64,000 nucleotides of DNA, taken from positions 26,999 to 90,998 of the forward strand of contig JACAEX010000048.1 of NCBI GenBank assembly GCA_013388635.1, read 5' to 3'. This document shows, in pieces, positions 41,899 through 50,118 of this stretch. This stretch comes from Syntrophaceae bacterium. Lineage in GTDB: Bacteria > Desulfobacterota > BSN033 > UBA1163. A program made the position numbers and the translations under genes. The notes under the pieces were generated by a model. It was not told the origin of the DNA and did not search any database. It saw only the letters and a program-made list of their open reading frames with translations. The first letter of the stretch is position 1. The number at the start of each line of letters is the position of its first letter.

Positions 41899-41936
41899 GT
41901 CCCATTACGATGAACCGTAAACTATGAACCATGAAC
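41882..41936. repeat. Direct repeat R flanking the first four-helix-bundle gene (CRISPR-like core)
   Basis: Partner of 41397-41451 (47 of 55 bases). It contains CCCTTATTCATCAGGTC and the periodic ATGAACC words. Confidence 0.7.
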
Positions 41937-41969
41937 CTTAAAGACAAAAAAACCATCTCTGCTTCTTTT

Positions 41970-42028
41970 GTTCATCGTCCACGGTTCACTGTTCATAGTG
42001 CTTCTGCCAATCCCTTATTCATCAGGTC
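41970..42028. repeat. 59-base perfect direct repeat, copy 2
   Basis: Second copy of 41840-41898. Its end forms the 5' half of the CRISPR-like repeat at 42004-42040. Confidence 0.85.
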
Positions 42029-42115
42029 TCATTTCCTCACCTATTAAAGGAAAAGCAGAGCCAGTGCCGATACCGGTTGTCGCAATCCCTTATTGATCGG
42101 GTCTCACTTTCTCAC
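42004..42115 (-). CRISPR. Degenerate two-repeat, one-spacer CRISPR array
   Basis: Two 37-base units, 42004-42040 and 42079-42115, agree at 30 positions and are separated by a 38-base unique segment (42041-42078), the geometry of repeat-spacer-repeat. Read on the minus strand, the better copy starts GTGAGAAAGTGAGACC and ends GGGATTGCGAC, like repeats whose last eight bases form the crRNA 5' handle. The other copy is degenerate at that end, as terminal repeats often are. Two further partial copies lie at 41397 and 41882. The array is 35 bases downstream of the S-4TM gene, with no room for a normal leader. Confidence 0.6.
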
Positions 42116-42149
42116 TGCGGTGAAGAAGTTAATAAGCACTGGACTCCCT

Positions 42150-42986
42150 CTAGGAGGTTCGCATTTTCCATAGTTTATTCAACTCATCTCGATGCAGACT
42201 ATAAATGAAGTCAGGTACAGGAGGTGTGTCCATGATGAGACAGTCGTACTCGTGCACGATTCGTAACACATCCTCCAGTGTGTACTGGGTGGTTTTCAAA
42301 TATTCCAACTCGTTATCCAAGTCTCGGACCTGTGCCGAACGCTCGCGGAACAAACGGCACCAAGAGTAGAATCCCGAGGTAATAAGTGAAAGGACAACGG
42401 CAATAATCACACGAGCGAGAAGGTCGCTGCCTTTCAGCCACGGCGTAAAAGCGACAGAATAAAGCACAAGCGCCACACAGATGAGGCCTCCAATCGTGAT
42501 CCCCAAAGCCCACCTTGCCGCATGTTGCATGAGGCGATGCGTCCAAAAGAATGACTCCTGTGAACATTCGAGGAGCCTTTTTGGACCAGGGGGGGCTTCG
42601 CTTGCAAACCACCTCTCAGTTCCTGTTGTTCCCCGCGCCTTTGTTAGGGATTTTTTGCTGAACCGTTGAAAAAACTCGGTTAGCTTTTTCTTGGGGATAG
42701 GCCACCCGAGTGCTTCATTCATCACGTATGCCCTACGTGCTTCCTCGGCAAGCCCATAGCTTTTCTTGTAAGCTCCGGTGAGGATCCACGCGATTATCCC
42801 CAAAACCAACAAGAACAGGGCGAATAGGGATGTCCAATGAGCTGTTAGCAGATAGGTGCCCAAAACGCCTCCTATCGATATGAACATTTGAATTGCGATA
42901 CTGACGTACAAGAGAAATTTGGCTCGGGAGTACTCAACTCTTAACATTACCAACAAGTGCTTTACCTCTGTCGGACCTACATTCAT
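42150..42986 (-). CDS. S-4TM-type putative pore-forming effector
   Basis: About 278 residues with two pairs of transmembrane helices, roughly 28-50 and 55-75, then 163-185 and 193-212 (numbered from the GTG at 42998; ATG 42986 is the chosen start). A cytosolic domain lies between the pairs. FASEAPPGPKRLLECSQESF, followed by FWTH, and the C-terminal PPVPDFIYSLHRD match my memory of the SMODS-associated 4TM (S-4TM) family of predicted membrane-disrupting effectors. It is the last gene of the RAMP/Cas10 operon, 37 bases after the preceding stop codon. No nucleotide-sensor (CARF, SAVED) domain is recognised in it or its neighbours. Confidence 0.78.
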   Translation of the reverse strand: MNVGPTEVKHLLVMLRVEYSRAKFLLYVSIAIQMFISIGGVLGTYLLTAHWTSLFALFLLVLGIIAWILTGAYKKSYGLAEEARRAYVMNEALGWPIPKKKLTEFFQRFSKKSLTKARGTTGTERWFASEAPPGPKRLLECSQESFFWTHRLMQHAARWALGITIGGLICVALVLYSVAFTPWLKGSDLLARVIIAVVLSLITSGFYSWCRLFRERSAQVRDLDNELEYLKTTQYTLEDVLRIVHEYDCLIMDTPPVPDFIYSLHRDELNKLWKMRTS

Positions 42987-43023
42987 ACAACCCGCCACCT
43001 GTAATACCCTACATGAACCCCTT

Positions 43024-44520
43024 CTATAAGCACCGCTTCATGATTTCTCTGTACCCCTTTGCGGTTTCCTGGTATATCTCGAAATGCAAGGCGCAGCGTC
43101 GGCCTTTCTTGTACAGTAGTCTAGCCAGATCTTTCGCTGCTGCCTCACCAATTCTTACTTCCTTGCCGTTTGACAAGGCATTGTAAATGTCCCCTTCCGA
43201 AGCGAGGTCTTCAAGCTGAACAGTAGGTTGAAAGCCACCAGGTCCGAACGGCGGATACGTAAAAATTAATTTGCTTTGTTCATCGTAAGTCAGAATTCTA
43301 GCAAGTTTTTCGAGACCAGGCCAGTCGAGATAGTTCGCGAATCCAAGATTGGTCAGTTTTTCCTTATCCCATGCCACAGAGAACAGTTTTTTGGACTCTT
43401 CTTCAAGAACATTCTCTCCACTAAATACTTGACCGGCCACATTCCGCACTGTACCTTTGCCCCATATAAACTCCATCGTACCATAACCATACTGTTTACC
43501 ATAACCTATCTTGTGTTTGATTTTGGTACCAGGGAAAAGAAGCAGCAAGAAGAGACGCATCAACGGTTTTGGGACATCTTCAAAGTAGATTCGGAAAGAT
43601 TCCGACATTGATCCTGGGGGAAGAACTTCTACCGGGAAGCAGTACACAGGATGCCCTTTCCTGGTCGGCCATTTGTTTGATTGATAATACGCAACACATT
43701 TGACTGGATCTTGGTGATAGTAGAATTTCCTCCCTCGATATCCAGCGCCTACAAACTCTGGCACCATTTTTGGCCCAACTCTTGTCTCAACTTTGCGCAA
43801 TCGAATTGAGTGTGCCTTTTGGTACCACCAACTTGAAGCACTGGGTTTCGCCCCACCCATAAAGGCGGCGTCCCGAATATCTGGAAATTGATATCTATTG
43901 CTTATTATGACATTCGATGGGCTTATAAAGGCATCTTCGAAACTCAGACGTCCTTTGAGTGCATTCCCCTCTGCTAATACATAGCCAAAAAGAAAAGAAC
44001 ACAGGTCTATTCGGCCGATAGCCCCATCAGGACCTGGTTGTAGTAATTTGTCATTTGGTATCGCCGGAGGCAAATTAGGGTCAATCTCCCCTTTTAGAAG
44101 AAGTTCGGGAATCTTCTCATCAGCCCCATTAGCTTGAAACCCAATGTGACGATATCCGAATTTTTTTGCGTAATACGGTGTAGCCTGAGACACCCAGCTA
44201 TTTGTGGCCGCTTCGAGAAACGACCTAAGCATACCCCTCACACTCGATGACGGAATGCACGGTCGACCTGCCCTCCTGTGAAAAAGACTTTTCTCAATGA
44301 TAAAGTCTTTCTTCAGTTTTCCGTCCTTCGTAGGATCTTGGGACGCGCTACCTTGGGCAGGTTGTTCACCAACCACATGCAAGGGTGTGAGGGCTTTGAT
44401 ACGGAGTTCTATGAAACCTGAGATCGGATCACCTGTACTATGCCATTCGGCAGCCGTTTTCAAAGCAACCGGTTCAACAGCAAACGGGACAAAATCGAAA
44501 GGATTAGGATTATGCTCCAT
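43024..44520 (-). CDS. RAMP-superfamily CRISPR effector-complex protein (498 aa)
   Basis: RAMP signatures are ALTPLHVVGE (about 43-52), RPCIPSSSVRGMLRSFLEAA (about 86-105) and a glycine-rich loop HKIGYGKQYGYGTMEF (about 340-355). About 140 further residues follow. The first part resembles the large RAMP proteins of the TIGR03986 type (from memory). It is likely a Cas7- or Cas5-like backbone subunit that binds crRNA. GAGGTG precedes ATG 44520, nine bases after the preceding stop codon. Confidence 0.82.
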   Translation of the reverse strand: MEHNPNPFDFVPFAVEPVALKTAAEWHSTGDPISGFIELRIKALTPLHVVGEQPAQGSASQDPTKDGKLKKDFIIEKSLFHRRAGRPCIPSSSVRGMLRSFLEAATNSWVSQATPYYAKKFGYRHIGFQANGADEKIPELLLKGEIDPNLPPAIPNDKLLQPGPDGAIGRIDLCSFLFGYVLAEGNALKGRLSFEDAFISPSNVIISNRYQFPDIRDAAFMGGAKPSASSWWYQKAHSIRLRKVETRVGPKMVPEFVGAGYRGRKFYYHQDPVKCVAYYQSNKWPTRKGHPVYCFPVEVLPPGSMSESFRIYFEDVPKPLMRLFLLLLFPGTKIKHKIGYGKQYGYGTMEFIWGKGTVRNVAGQVFSGENVLEEESKKLFSVAWDKEKLTNLGFANYLDWPGLEKLARILTYDEQSKLIFTYPPFGPGGFQPTVQLEDLASEGDIYNALSNGKEVRIGEAAAKDLARLLYKKGRRCALHFEIYQETAKGYREIMKRCL

Positions 44521-44529
44521 GCTTCACCT

Positions 44530-45567
44530 CTACTGAGTGCGAATTTCTATCTCTCCTATCTTGGACAACTTGTTGGGCGCTATGCTGAAAGAACTCCAAA
44601 TCCCAGAGAATAGAGTTTCCTCAAGGATTTGGTTGGCAAGCTCTTCTTTTACAGCCCACTCCAGTTTTGTCCTCCATGGAGAACTTGGCCCCACATGAAG
44701 CGCGTAACTACTGTTCACAAAATCGCAGCGCCCGCGACCTTGGCTGCCAAGTGCACCGAAACGGATAAACCCGTCTGAGATATCATGTTCCCATTTTATT
44801 ATTAAGTCTATATCCTGAGACTTTGGATTCAGTACATAGAACTTGACGGTCATGGTCTGCCCCGGAGAGAGCTCAACAAATGTGTGGAGCCCACCTTCTT
44901 TTGATGATTGCGATATTCGGTCGAGAGGATTCCGTATGGTCAGCTGCCTCCCCAGGTTTCCAGGAGCAGATTGTTCTTCGCTTCCAGTCAGTAAACTTCC
45001 GATCACGTCAAGGCCTACAGACCCTCCCGTCAACCCAATTCTTCCTTCCATCTTGAACCTTCCTGACCAAGTCAATTCCGCCTCTTCGTCGATTGCGAGA
45101 TCGAACGCACAGCCAAAAAGATCAAGCACTTGAGACCAGCCACTCTCTGCGGAATCCAGTGCCGCCCGGGCTCGTTGCAGGATTTCCTTAAGGTCTTCCT
45201 CTGTGAGTTTACCTTTCTTTGGCAGTTCAAATGCGTCTCTTATAGACTCTTGCACAAGATTCTTAATACTCCACTGGCGGAGGGAGCCACGAATTGAACT
45301 GGCTGGCACGGAATATTCCGCCACCAATGAACCGTCTGTCACACGGAAACTGTAGTTAAAATCACCCACCTGGTTCCAATCATCGCCCTCCTCGGTTAGC
45401 CAGTTGAATTTAACTTGTTTCCCACGTCCTTTACCCAGACTGGGGTCATTCTGTTGCCAGAAGCACTGATGGCTGTGGCGAATGTAAAGGGGAGTTACTA
45501 ATTTCAAATTCCACAGCACGCAGAGGATGCTGTGGACTCCTTCCTTGTAGGGTTTGAAACTGTTCAT
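44530..45567 (-). CDS. RAMP-superfamily CRISPR effector-complex protein (345 aa)
   Basis: RAMP features are LKLVTPLYIRHSHQ (about 21-34), YSVPASSIRGSLRQWSI (about 85-101) and a glycine-rich loop FGALGSQGRGRCDF (about 265-280). It looks Cas7-like. Its ATG overlaps the stop codon of the upstream RAMP gene (ATGA). A His/Cys-containing loop, RHSHQCFWQQND, occupies the place where Csm3/Cmr4 carry the target-cleaving Asp; whether it cuts RNA cannot be told. Confidence 0.82.
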   Translation of the reverse strand: MNSFKPYKEGVHSILCVLWNLKLVTPLYIRHSHQCFWQQNDPSLGKGRGKQVKFNWLTEEGDDWNQVGDFNYSFRVTDGSLVAEYSVPASSIRGSLRQWSIKNLVQESIRDAFELPKKGKLTEEDLKEILQRARAALDSAESGWSQVLDLFGCAFDLAIDEEAELTWSGRFKMEGRIGLTGGSVGLDVIGSLLTGSEEQSAPGNLGRQLTIRNPLDRISQSSKEGGLHTFVELSPGQTMTVKFYVLNPKSQDIDLIIKWEHDISDGFIRFGALGSQGRGRCDFVNSSYALHVGPSSPWRTKLEWAVKEELANQILEETLFSGIWSSFSIAPNKLSKIGEIEIRTQ

Positions 45568-46439
45568 AACACCCCTCCTACCAGTTCAGAAAAAGCATCT
45601 TTGAAGCGATTTATTAATTTCTGGTAATCTTTAACCTCTTTTAGTGCGTAGTATCCCCCATGGCTCTTTTCTATCGATTGCTTAATCCACTCGTTCAGGT
45701 CTTGCTTGTCAAGTTTGTAGATTGTTTTTGCCGAAAACTTCATCCGTCCGAACCCGCGTCCGCTCATTGCCCCCAATGTGAGTGGATAGATCTCAGAGTT
45801 TATCGCTTCCAAACCAAAGAACAACAGGCCGAGCTCCTCGTCATCAAGATTCTGACCTACCACATTCAACTCATATTGCATCCCGGCAGGCGCCACTTCA
45901 AAGGTGTAGAGTTTGCGTGCAGCGGCAGTTCCAGTTGCTGGATCAATCGCGACAGACTTTACGATATACGTGCATCGGTCAGGATTCCAACCTGCGCTCT
46001 CGTATCCGGGAGGCATTTGGATAGTCCTGTTGATTAAAGGGGCGTCCCAAAATTCGACCTTCCCTTCCGCAAATGGAGTACCTAACAGGCGTTCCAGCAT
46101 GCTTGCTTGGTTAAGCATATAATCAATTTGTTGCTGCTGGTTAAGGTCTTCCGGCCCTTCGAATTCCTTCGCGATCGTAGCACTGATGGGCTGAAAGACA
46201 TGTAACAGGTAGTGGCGAATGTTGCCCCGAATCGTACTACCAGGAATAATTGGCTTATTGGAGTAATCAACGCAGATCTCTGAAACTTTTACTGTCTCAG
46301 TTGGATCCGTATGCTCCTGACTAGTACTTAGAGGTTCCTCACGAACTAAACCGCTGCCAATATGCAGAGGTGTCAACGACTCAAGCACACCAACAACACG
46401 ATAGCGGTTTTCAAATGGATCACCCTTTAGCTTTACCAT
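45564..46439 (-). CDS. Csm3/Cmr4-like Cas7 RAMP protein
   Basis: A 291-residue protein with the standard Cas7 order: SLTPLHIGSGL (about 21-31), KPIIPGSTIRGNIRHYLLHV (about 62-81), LLGTPFAEGKVEFWDA (about 118-133), AIDPATGTAAARKLYTFEV (about 164-182) and the glycine-rich loop GAMSGRGFGRMKF (about 237-249). An acidic loop containing HTDPTET (about 43-49) is where the family's RNA-cleaving Asp can sit. It is probably the repeated backbone subunit of the complex. GGAGG lies eight bases before ATG 46439. Confidence 0.87.
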   Translation of the reverse strand: MVKLKGDPFENRYRVVGVLESLTPLHIGSGLVREEPLSTSQEHTDPTETVKVSEICVDYSNKPIIPGSTIRGNIRHYLLHVFQPISATIAKEFEGPEDLNQQQQIDYMLNQASMLERLLGTPFAEGKVEFWDAPLINRTIQMPPGYESAGWNPDRCTYIVKSVAIDPATGTAAARKLYTFEVAPAGMQYELNVVGQNLDDEELGLLFFGLEAINSEIYPLTLGAMSGRGFGRMKFSAKTIYKLDKQDLNEWIKQSIEKSHGGYYALKEVKDYQKLINRFKDAFSELVGGVL

Positions 46440-46469
46440 TCTTCTAACCTCCGTTTATCTTTATCGGGC

Positions 46470-48332
46470 TTAAACGAGCCCATATCCGGTGAGTAACCTT
46501 TTCCAGTGCCATTCGAGGTTCACGACAATTTCTCCGTACCCGTTGGTGGGTACAAAAGGAAATACCTGCCAGAGTTGATCTTCTTTTTGTTTGAACTTTT
46601 TCAACACCCACTCAGGAACGGGCAGACCATTTAAATACCACGCCTGCAGCACCTGCTTTGCTGCCTCCTCATTCCGAGATCGGAACACAAAAGTACTCCC
46701 AGCCTTGGTCAGAAAATAAGGGTAGTAGTCAGTCCCAGGCGTGTAGCGGAAATGGAGATAACCCCCTTCAAGCTTTTGGGCTGCAAAGAACTGAGTGAGT
46801 TCCAATGATCCTCGCGATGTCCTATTCCAGAATTGCTCGTAAAGCTGGCGCAACTTATCTTTATCCTTTACACCACTCAAGTCTGATGGGTCAATTAAAG
46901 GCGCGTCGGTTTGGAGTACCAAGACTACTTTTCCATCCACCACAAATCCACTTTCATGAGTGGGAATCTTTTGCCACACAAGGTTCGGACCTAAATCAAC
47001 AACAATGCGACTATCGCCCTTCCCGACATATTCCCAACAGCTCATGACGGCCTCCATCAATTCCTTCGCTAGTGGCCGCTGTTTCTCTGGGGAGATATCG
47101 GGAAGAATTATGTTAGCTAACCACACGTTCTTCCTTTTCTCATCTTCAACATCTCCATTATACTCTGGAGGATAGGGCGATATGTACTGGTAGGTATAAA
47201 GGGATTCCTGTAGCGCGCTATGGGTACTTGGTTCAATGGCTGTTCGTGTTTTAGTTATTACACTAAGGTTTGCCCATCCAAACTCCCTTCGTATTGATGA
47301 ATCGTCCTTCCAATCAGGGGCGAAGGCTGGAGCCCTCTTTTTACTATCTAGTATGGGACCGTTTAACAATGCCACATCAGCAAATTGGTCCTTCTCGGAG
47401 GTCCCTACTATAGACAGTGGGATCGCTACTGGTCGTTTCGTCGCCTCGGTTGGTGCCGGAAAGGCATGCGTGAATCTGATTTGGCTGAAGAATTCTGTGA
47501 GATTCGGGAATCTCCGCGCAACCTGCGTATTATGTACCGAAATAGCATCACTGTCTGGGTATACACCACAGCAGCGGTTTAAATTTGCGGCGAGTGCACC
47601 CTTAAGTACCCGTCCACTCATGATATGTTCAGACTCGATAAAATTGGTCTTCCGACGCACTCCACCGATGAGAAGATCGTCAACCAGTTTTATAGATAAA
47701 TGAAAACATTTGAAGTCAGCAAGCCCCTCCTGAATAGCCCTTGGCTTCCTCGTATACTCCTCCAATGAAACTTCAGCCGATTTCAATCGACCGTATCCGA
47801 CGCCCTTATCCGCACCGAATCCCGCAATCCAACGAAAACCGGTTGAAATGTGCTGATGTACCATGTTGGGATCCAAACCTTCCACTGAGTTGAAATCAAT
47901 AATCCCTTCCCAGACCGAATCGCCTTCATTCTGAATAAGCTTTTCCTGGCATTGAAGGAAAGCCTCCTTTGCCGTCCTAGTCAGGGTATGTATGCTCACT
48001 CGTGTCAGGGTACTATCTGTGGGAACCACAGAACCATCTACAAGCTGAAAATCATTGAAATGTAAAATCCCGCGTTCCGGAAAATAGTACCCTTCGTCGT
48101 TCCTTTTGCCAAAGAACAGATCAAGATTCGGCGCATAATTCGGATTAGCTTTGCTCAGCTCTTTCATAGCCTCGAGCAGTTTGCCTTTTATGTGGCTTGC
48201 AAGAATCACGGGCCGTCCGAGTGAATCACGTTGAAATGTGCGACTGAGGCCACGCGTCGTGTCTCCGCTTCCTCCGTATAAAAACGGCCCTCTGATAACC
48301 AATCTGACCTTCAGCTTATAGTTCCTGCGCAT
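46470..48332 (-). CDS. Tandem RAMP (double Cas7-like) fusion protein
   Basis: About 620 residues. A first RAMP unit (about 5-190) has FLYGGSGD, ILASHIKGKLLEAM, TRVSIHTLTRTAKEAFL and a glycine-rich loop IAGFGADKGVGYGRLKSAE. A second (about 205-410) repeats the order: LLIGGVRRKTNF, MSGRVLKGALAANL, and KTRTAIEPSTHSALQESLY, the thumb-like segment. A third, less clear region ends NGYGEIVVNLEWHW. The fusion recalls the multi-Cas7 proteins of type III-D/E systems but the remainder differs. ATG 48332 follows AAGGAGG and overlaps the Cas10-like gene by 17 bases. Confidence 0.83.
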   Translation of the reverse strand: MRRNYKLKVRLVIRGPFLYGGSGDTTRGLSRTFQRDSLGRPVILASHIKGKLLEAMKELSKANPNYAPNLDLFFGKRNDEGYYFPERGILHFNDFQLVDGSVVPTDSTLTRVSIHTLTRTAKEAFLQCQEKLIQNEGDSVWEGIIDFNSVEGLDPNMVHQHISTGFRWIAGFGADKGVGYGRLKSAEVSLEEYTRKPRAIQEGLADFKCFHLSIKLVDDLLIGGVRRKTNFIESEHIMSGRVLKGALAANLNRCCGVYPDSDAISVHNTQVARRFPNLTEFFSQIRFTHAFPAPTEATKRPVAIPLSIVGTSEKDQFADVALLNGPILDSKKRAPAFAPDWKDDSSIRREFGWANLSVITKTRTAIEPSTHSALQESLYTYQYISPYPPEYNGDVEDEKRKNVWLANIILPDISPEKQRPLAKELMEAVMSCWEYVGKGDSRIVVDLGPNLVWQKIPTHESGFVVDGKVVLVLQTDAPLIDPSDLSGVKDKDKLRQLYEQFWNRTSRGSLELTQFFAAQKLEGGYLHFRYTPGTDYYPYFLTKAGSTFVFRSRNEEAAKQVLQAWYLNGLPVPEWVLKKFKQKEDQLWQVFPFVPTNGYGEIVVNLEWHWKRLLTGYGLV

Positions 48333-49782
48333 GATCGGCCTCCTTAAGATAGTCCCAAAGGTCGGCGATAACATACCATCTTATGGGATTGCCTGATAAT
48401 AACCTTTCAACGGCAGCTTGAGTTTCTTGCCTTACAGACGAGGAAACAAGTTCCCATGCACGAGCCAACTCTACGTTCAGTTTCTCGTGGTCACCCTTCT
48501 GCACTGCAGCAACAAGCTTGTAAACTTTGCTCCGAGGAAAATTCTGTCGAAGAGTCAGCATATCGCTCTCGAACTGTTTCATTTCGGTCGCTACTAATAT
48601 TAATTCCCCTGGCGTGGCAGGCCTGTGATATTTGTTGAGAATGGTGTTTACATCTCTGGTAACTTGATCAAATGATTCCATGGCAAGATAAGCAAATCTG
48701 TTTGACTTCGTATCAAGCTTATCTATTTCCTCTGGTACTTGCCCTTTTGCAATTTCACATAAGTCTTGAGCAATCCTTCGAATCTGCAAGATGGGAGCAC
48801 TCGCATGGCAGAGGACAAGACCAGCTGAGTGGGTCAACTGTATTCCATGAAATTCAGCTCCTATTGTGGCTTCGTAGTAAAGAGAGAGCGTACGCCATGC
48901 TTGCCATGCAGGAACGACAATGTCGATCTCGTCACCGCCCCAGAGTAGCACCTCCAGCCGGACTGTACCTGAATCTGTCCGAAAATTAGCGCCATGAGGC
49001 CCAACTGCGTAACCGAGGATTTTTGCCAATGCGCCTAAGCGCACTACGTTTTGAACATATGAGTGATACTCGTAATATTTCTGCGGGTCTATACACTTCT
49101 GGTCTCTTATCCTCCCAAAACGATTCCCGTCTATGTGGATCAGACCGATCCTTCCATTCAGTACACCGGCGTTGACGTCTTGAGCAAGTTCCTGAAGATC
49201 ATTCGTGAATAATAGTGGGTGAGCCACACTAATCTTAGCGTCCTCAAGTACTCTGCCCGCGAGACCTTGTCTAAGACTCACCCCCTTTTTTTTCCTTTCA
49301 TAAACAGCTTCCGACACATTTTTTACACTTCCCCCTACCGTCCATTTCTGCACGGCTGGCCTCACCCCATCAATTTCGCATGGCCCTCTTGTTTGCCTCA
49401 TATCTGGAAGAACTACCGTTAGCTGCTGTAACTGCCGCCAACGATTCTTTGCAATCAGCGTCTGGTTCATTTCCGTGAATGTTCTTCCTTCTGTCTTCTC
49501 AAGCCAATCCACGACAAATGTGCCGAGGTGTCCGGTTTTTGCCTCTAAAGCGCTCAGGACACCGGTACGTATCTCTTCGGCCTCTTTTTCTCCTGTTGCC
49601 TCGAACTTAAAAAGACCGACGCTTGCACCACACGCGATTTCTTCGATTCCTAACCTGTTCCAATCTTGTTTGAAAGCGTCAGCAATAAGAAAACTTCCTC
49701 CACGAATTGTACTAATGTCCTCCGTGTCGTAGACGACGTCATCGAAGTTCACGGCTTCTGCGCGCAGGTAGTATGTTCTCAT
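48316..49782 (-). CDS. Cas10-like protein with GGDE palm, lacking the HD domain
   Basis: A 488-residue Cas10/Cmr2-like protein. The N-terminal region (DTEDISTIRGGSFLIADA, about 19-36) looks like the first, inactive palm. The second palm starts IGLIHIDGNRFGRI (D218) and contains LLWGGDEIDIVVP (GGDE at 282-285), then SAGLVLCHASAP and an AK motif. A helical C-terminal part (about 370-488) follows. There is no N-terminal HD nuclease and no zinc finger between the palms. GGDE retains the first catalytic acid of GGDD and has Glu for the second, as in GGDEF cyclases. Cyclic-oligonucleotide synthesis is therefore plausible but unproven. AGGGAG precedes ATG 49782. Confidence 0.8.
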   Translation of the reverse strand: MRTYYLRAEAVNFDDVVYDTEDISTIRGGSFLIADAFKQDWNRLGIEEIACGASVGLFKFEATGEKEAEEIRTGVLSALEAKTGHLGTFVVDWLEKTEGRTFTEMNQTLIAKNRWRQLQQLTVVLPDMRQTRGPCEIDGVRPAVQKWTVGGSVKNVSEAVYERKKKGVSLRQGLAGRVLEDAKISVAHPLLFTNDLQELAQDVNAGVLNGRIGLIHIDGNRFGRIRDQKCIDPQKYYEYHSYVQNVVRLGALAKILGYAVGPHGANFRTDSGTVRLEVLLWGGDEIDIVVPAWQAWRTLSLYYEATIGAEFHGIQLTHSAGLVLCHASAPILQIRRIAQDLCEIAKGQVPEEIDKLDTKSNRFAYLAMESFDQVTRDVNTILNKYHRPATPGELILVATEMKQFESDMLTLRQNFPRSKVYKLVAAVQKGDHEKLNVELARAWELVSSSVRQETQAAVERLLSGNPIRWYVIADLWDYLKEADHAQEL

Positions 49783-50118
49783 ATCTGGCTCCCTGTGCTT
49801 GAATTACTCCACATGTGCAGAACGATATTCAATACACATCCATTACTTCTGACCCGACTAAGTAGCGCCATAAGATTATTACTTGTTTGAGAATTCGGTA
49901 CAGAACCACAATTTCGCGACGGCACTAAATCTCTTACATTTCCGATTGTTTTACCCCTCCTCCATCTCAATCCTGAAACTCTACTGCTCGATAAAAGAAA
50001 TTCAAAATTCAAGATTCAAGATTCAAAATTCAAGACTAAAATCTAAAAAGAAATTCAAGATTCGAGATTGAAAATTCAAAACTCAAGAATCAAAAATCAA
50101 CATAAAAAACTTCAAGAT
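49783..50118. other. Intergenic region with A+T-rich periodic repeats
   Basis: The 208 bases next to the Cas10-like gene show no gene and presumably hold the operon promoter, which I cannot pinpoint. From 49991 the sequence is made of near-copies of AAATTCAAAATTCAAGATTC, continuing to the stop codon of the four-helix-bundle gene. Confidence 0.6.
49991..50019. repeat. 29-base perfect direct repeat, copy 1
   Basis: ATAAAAGAAATTCAAAATTC continuing AAGATTCAA is identical to 50603-50631. The two copies bracket the second four-helix-bundle gene, 612 bases apart. Confidence 0.8.
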
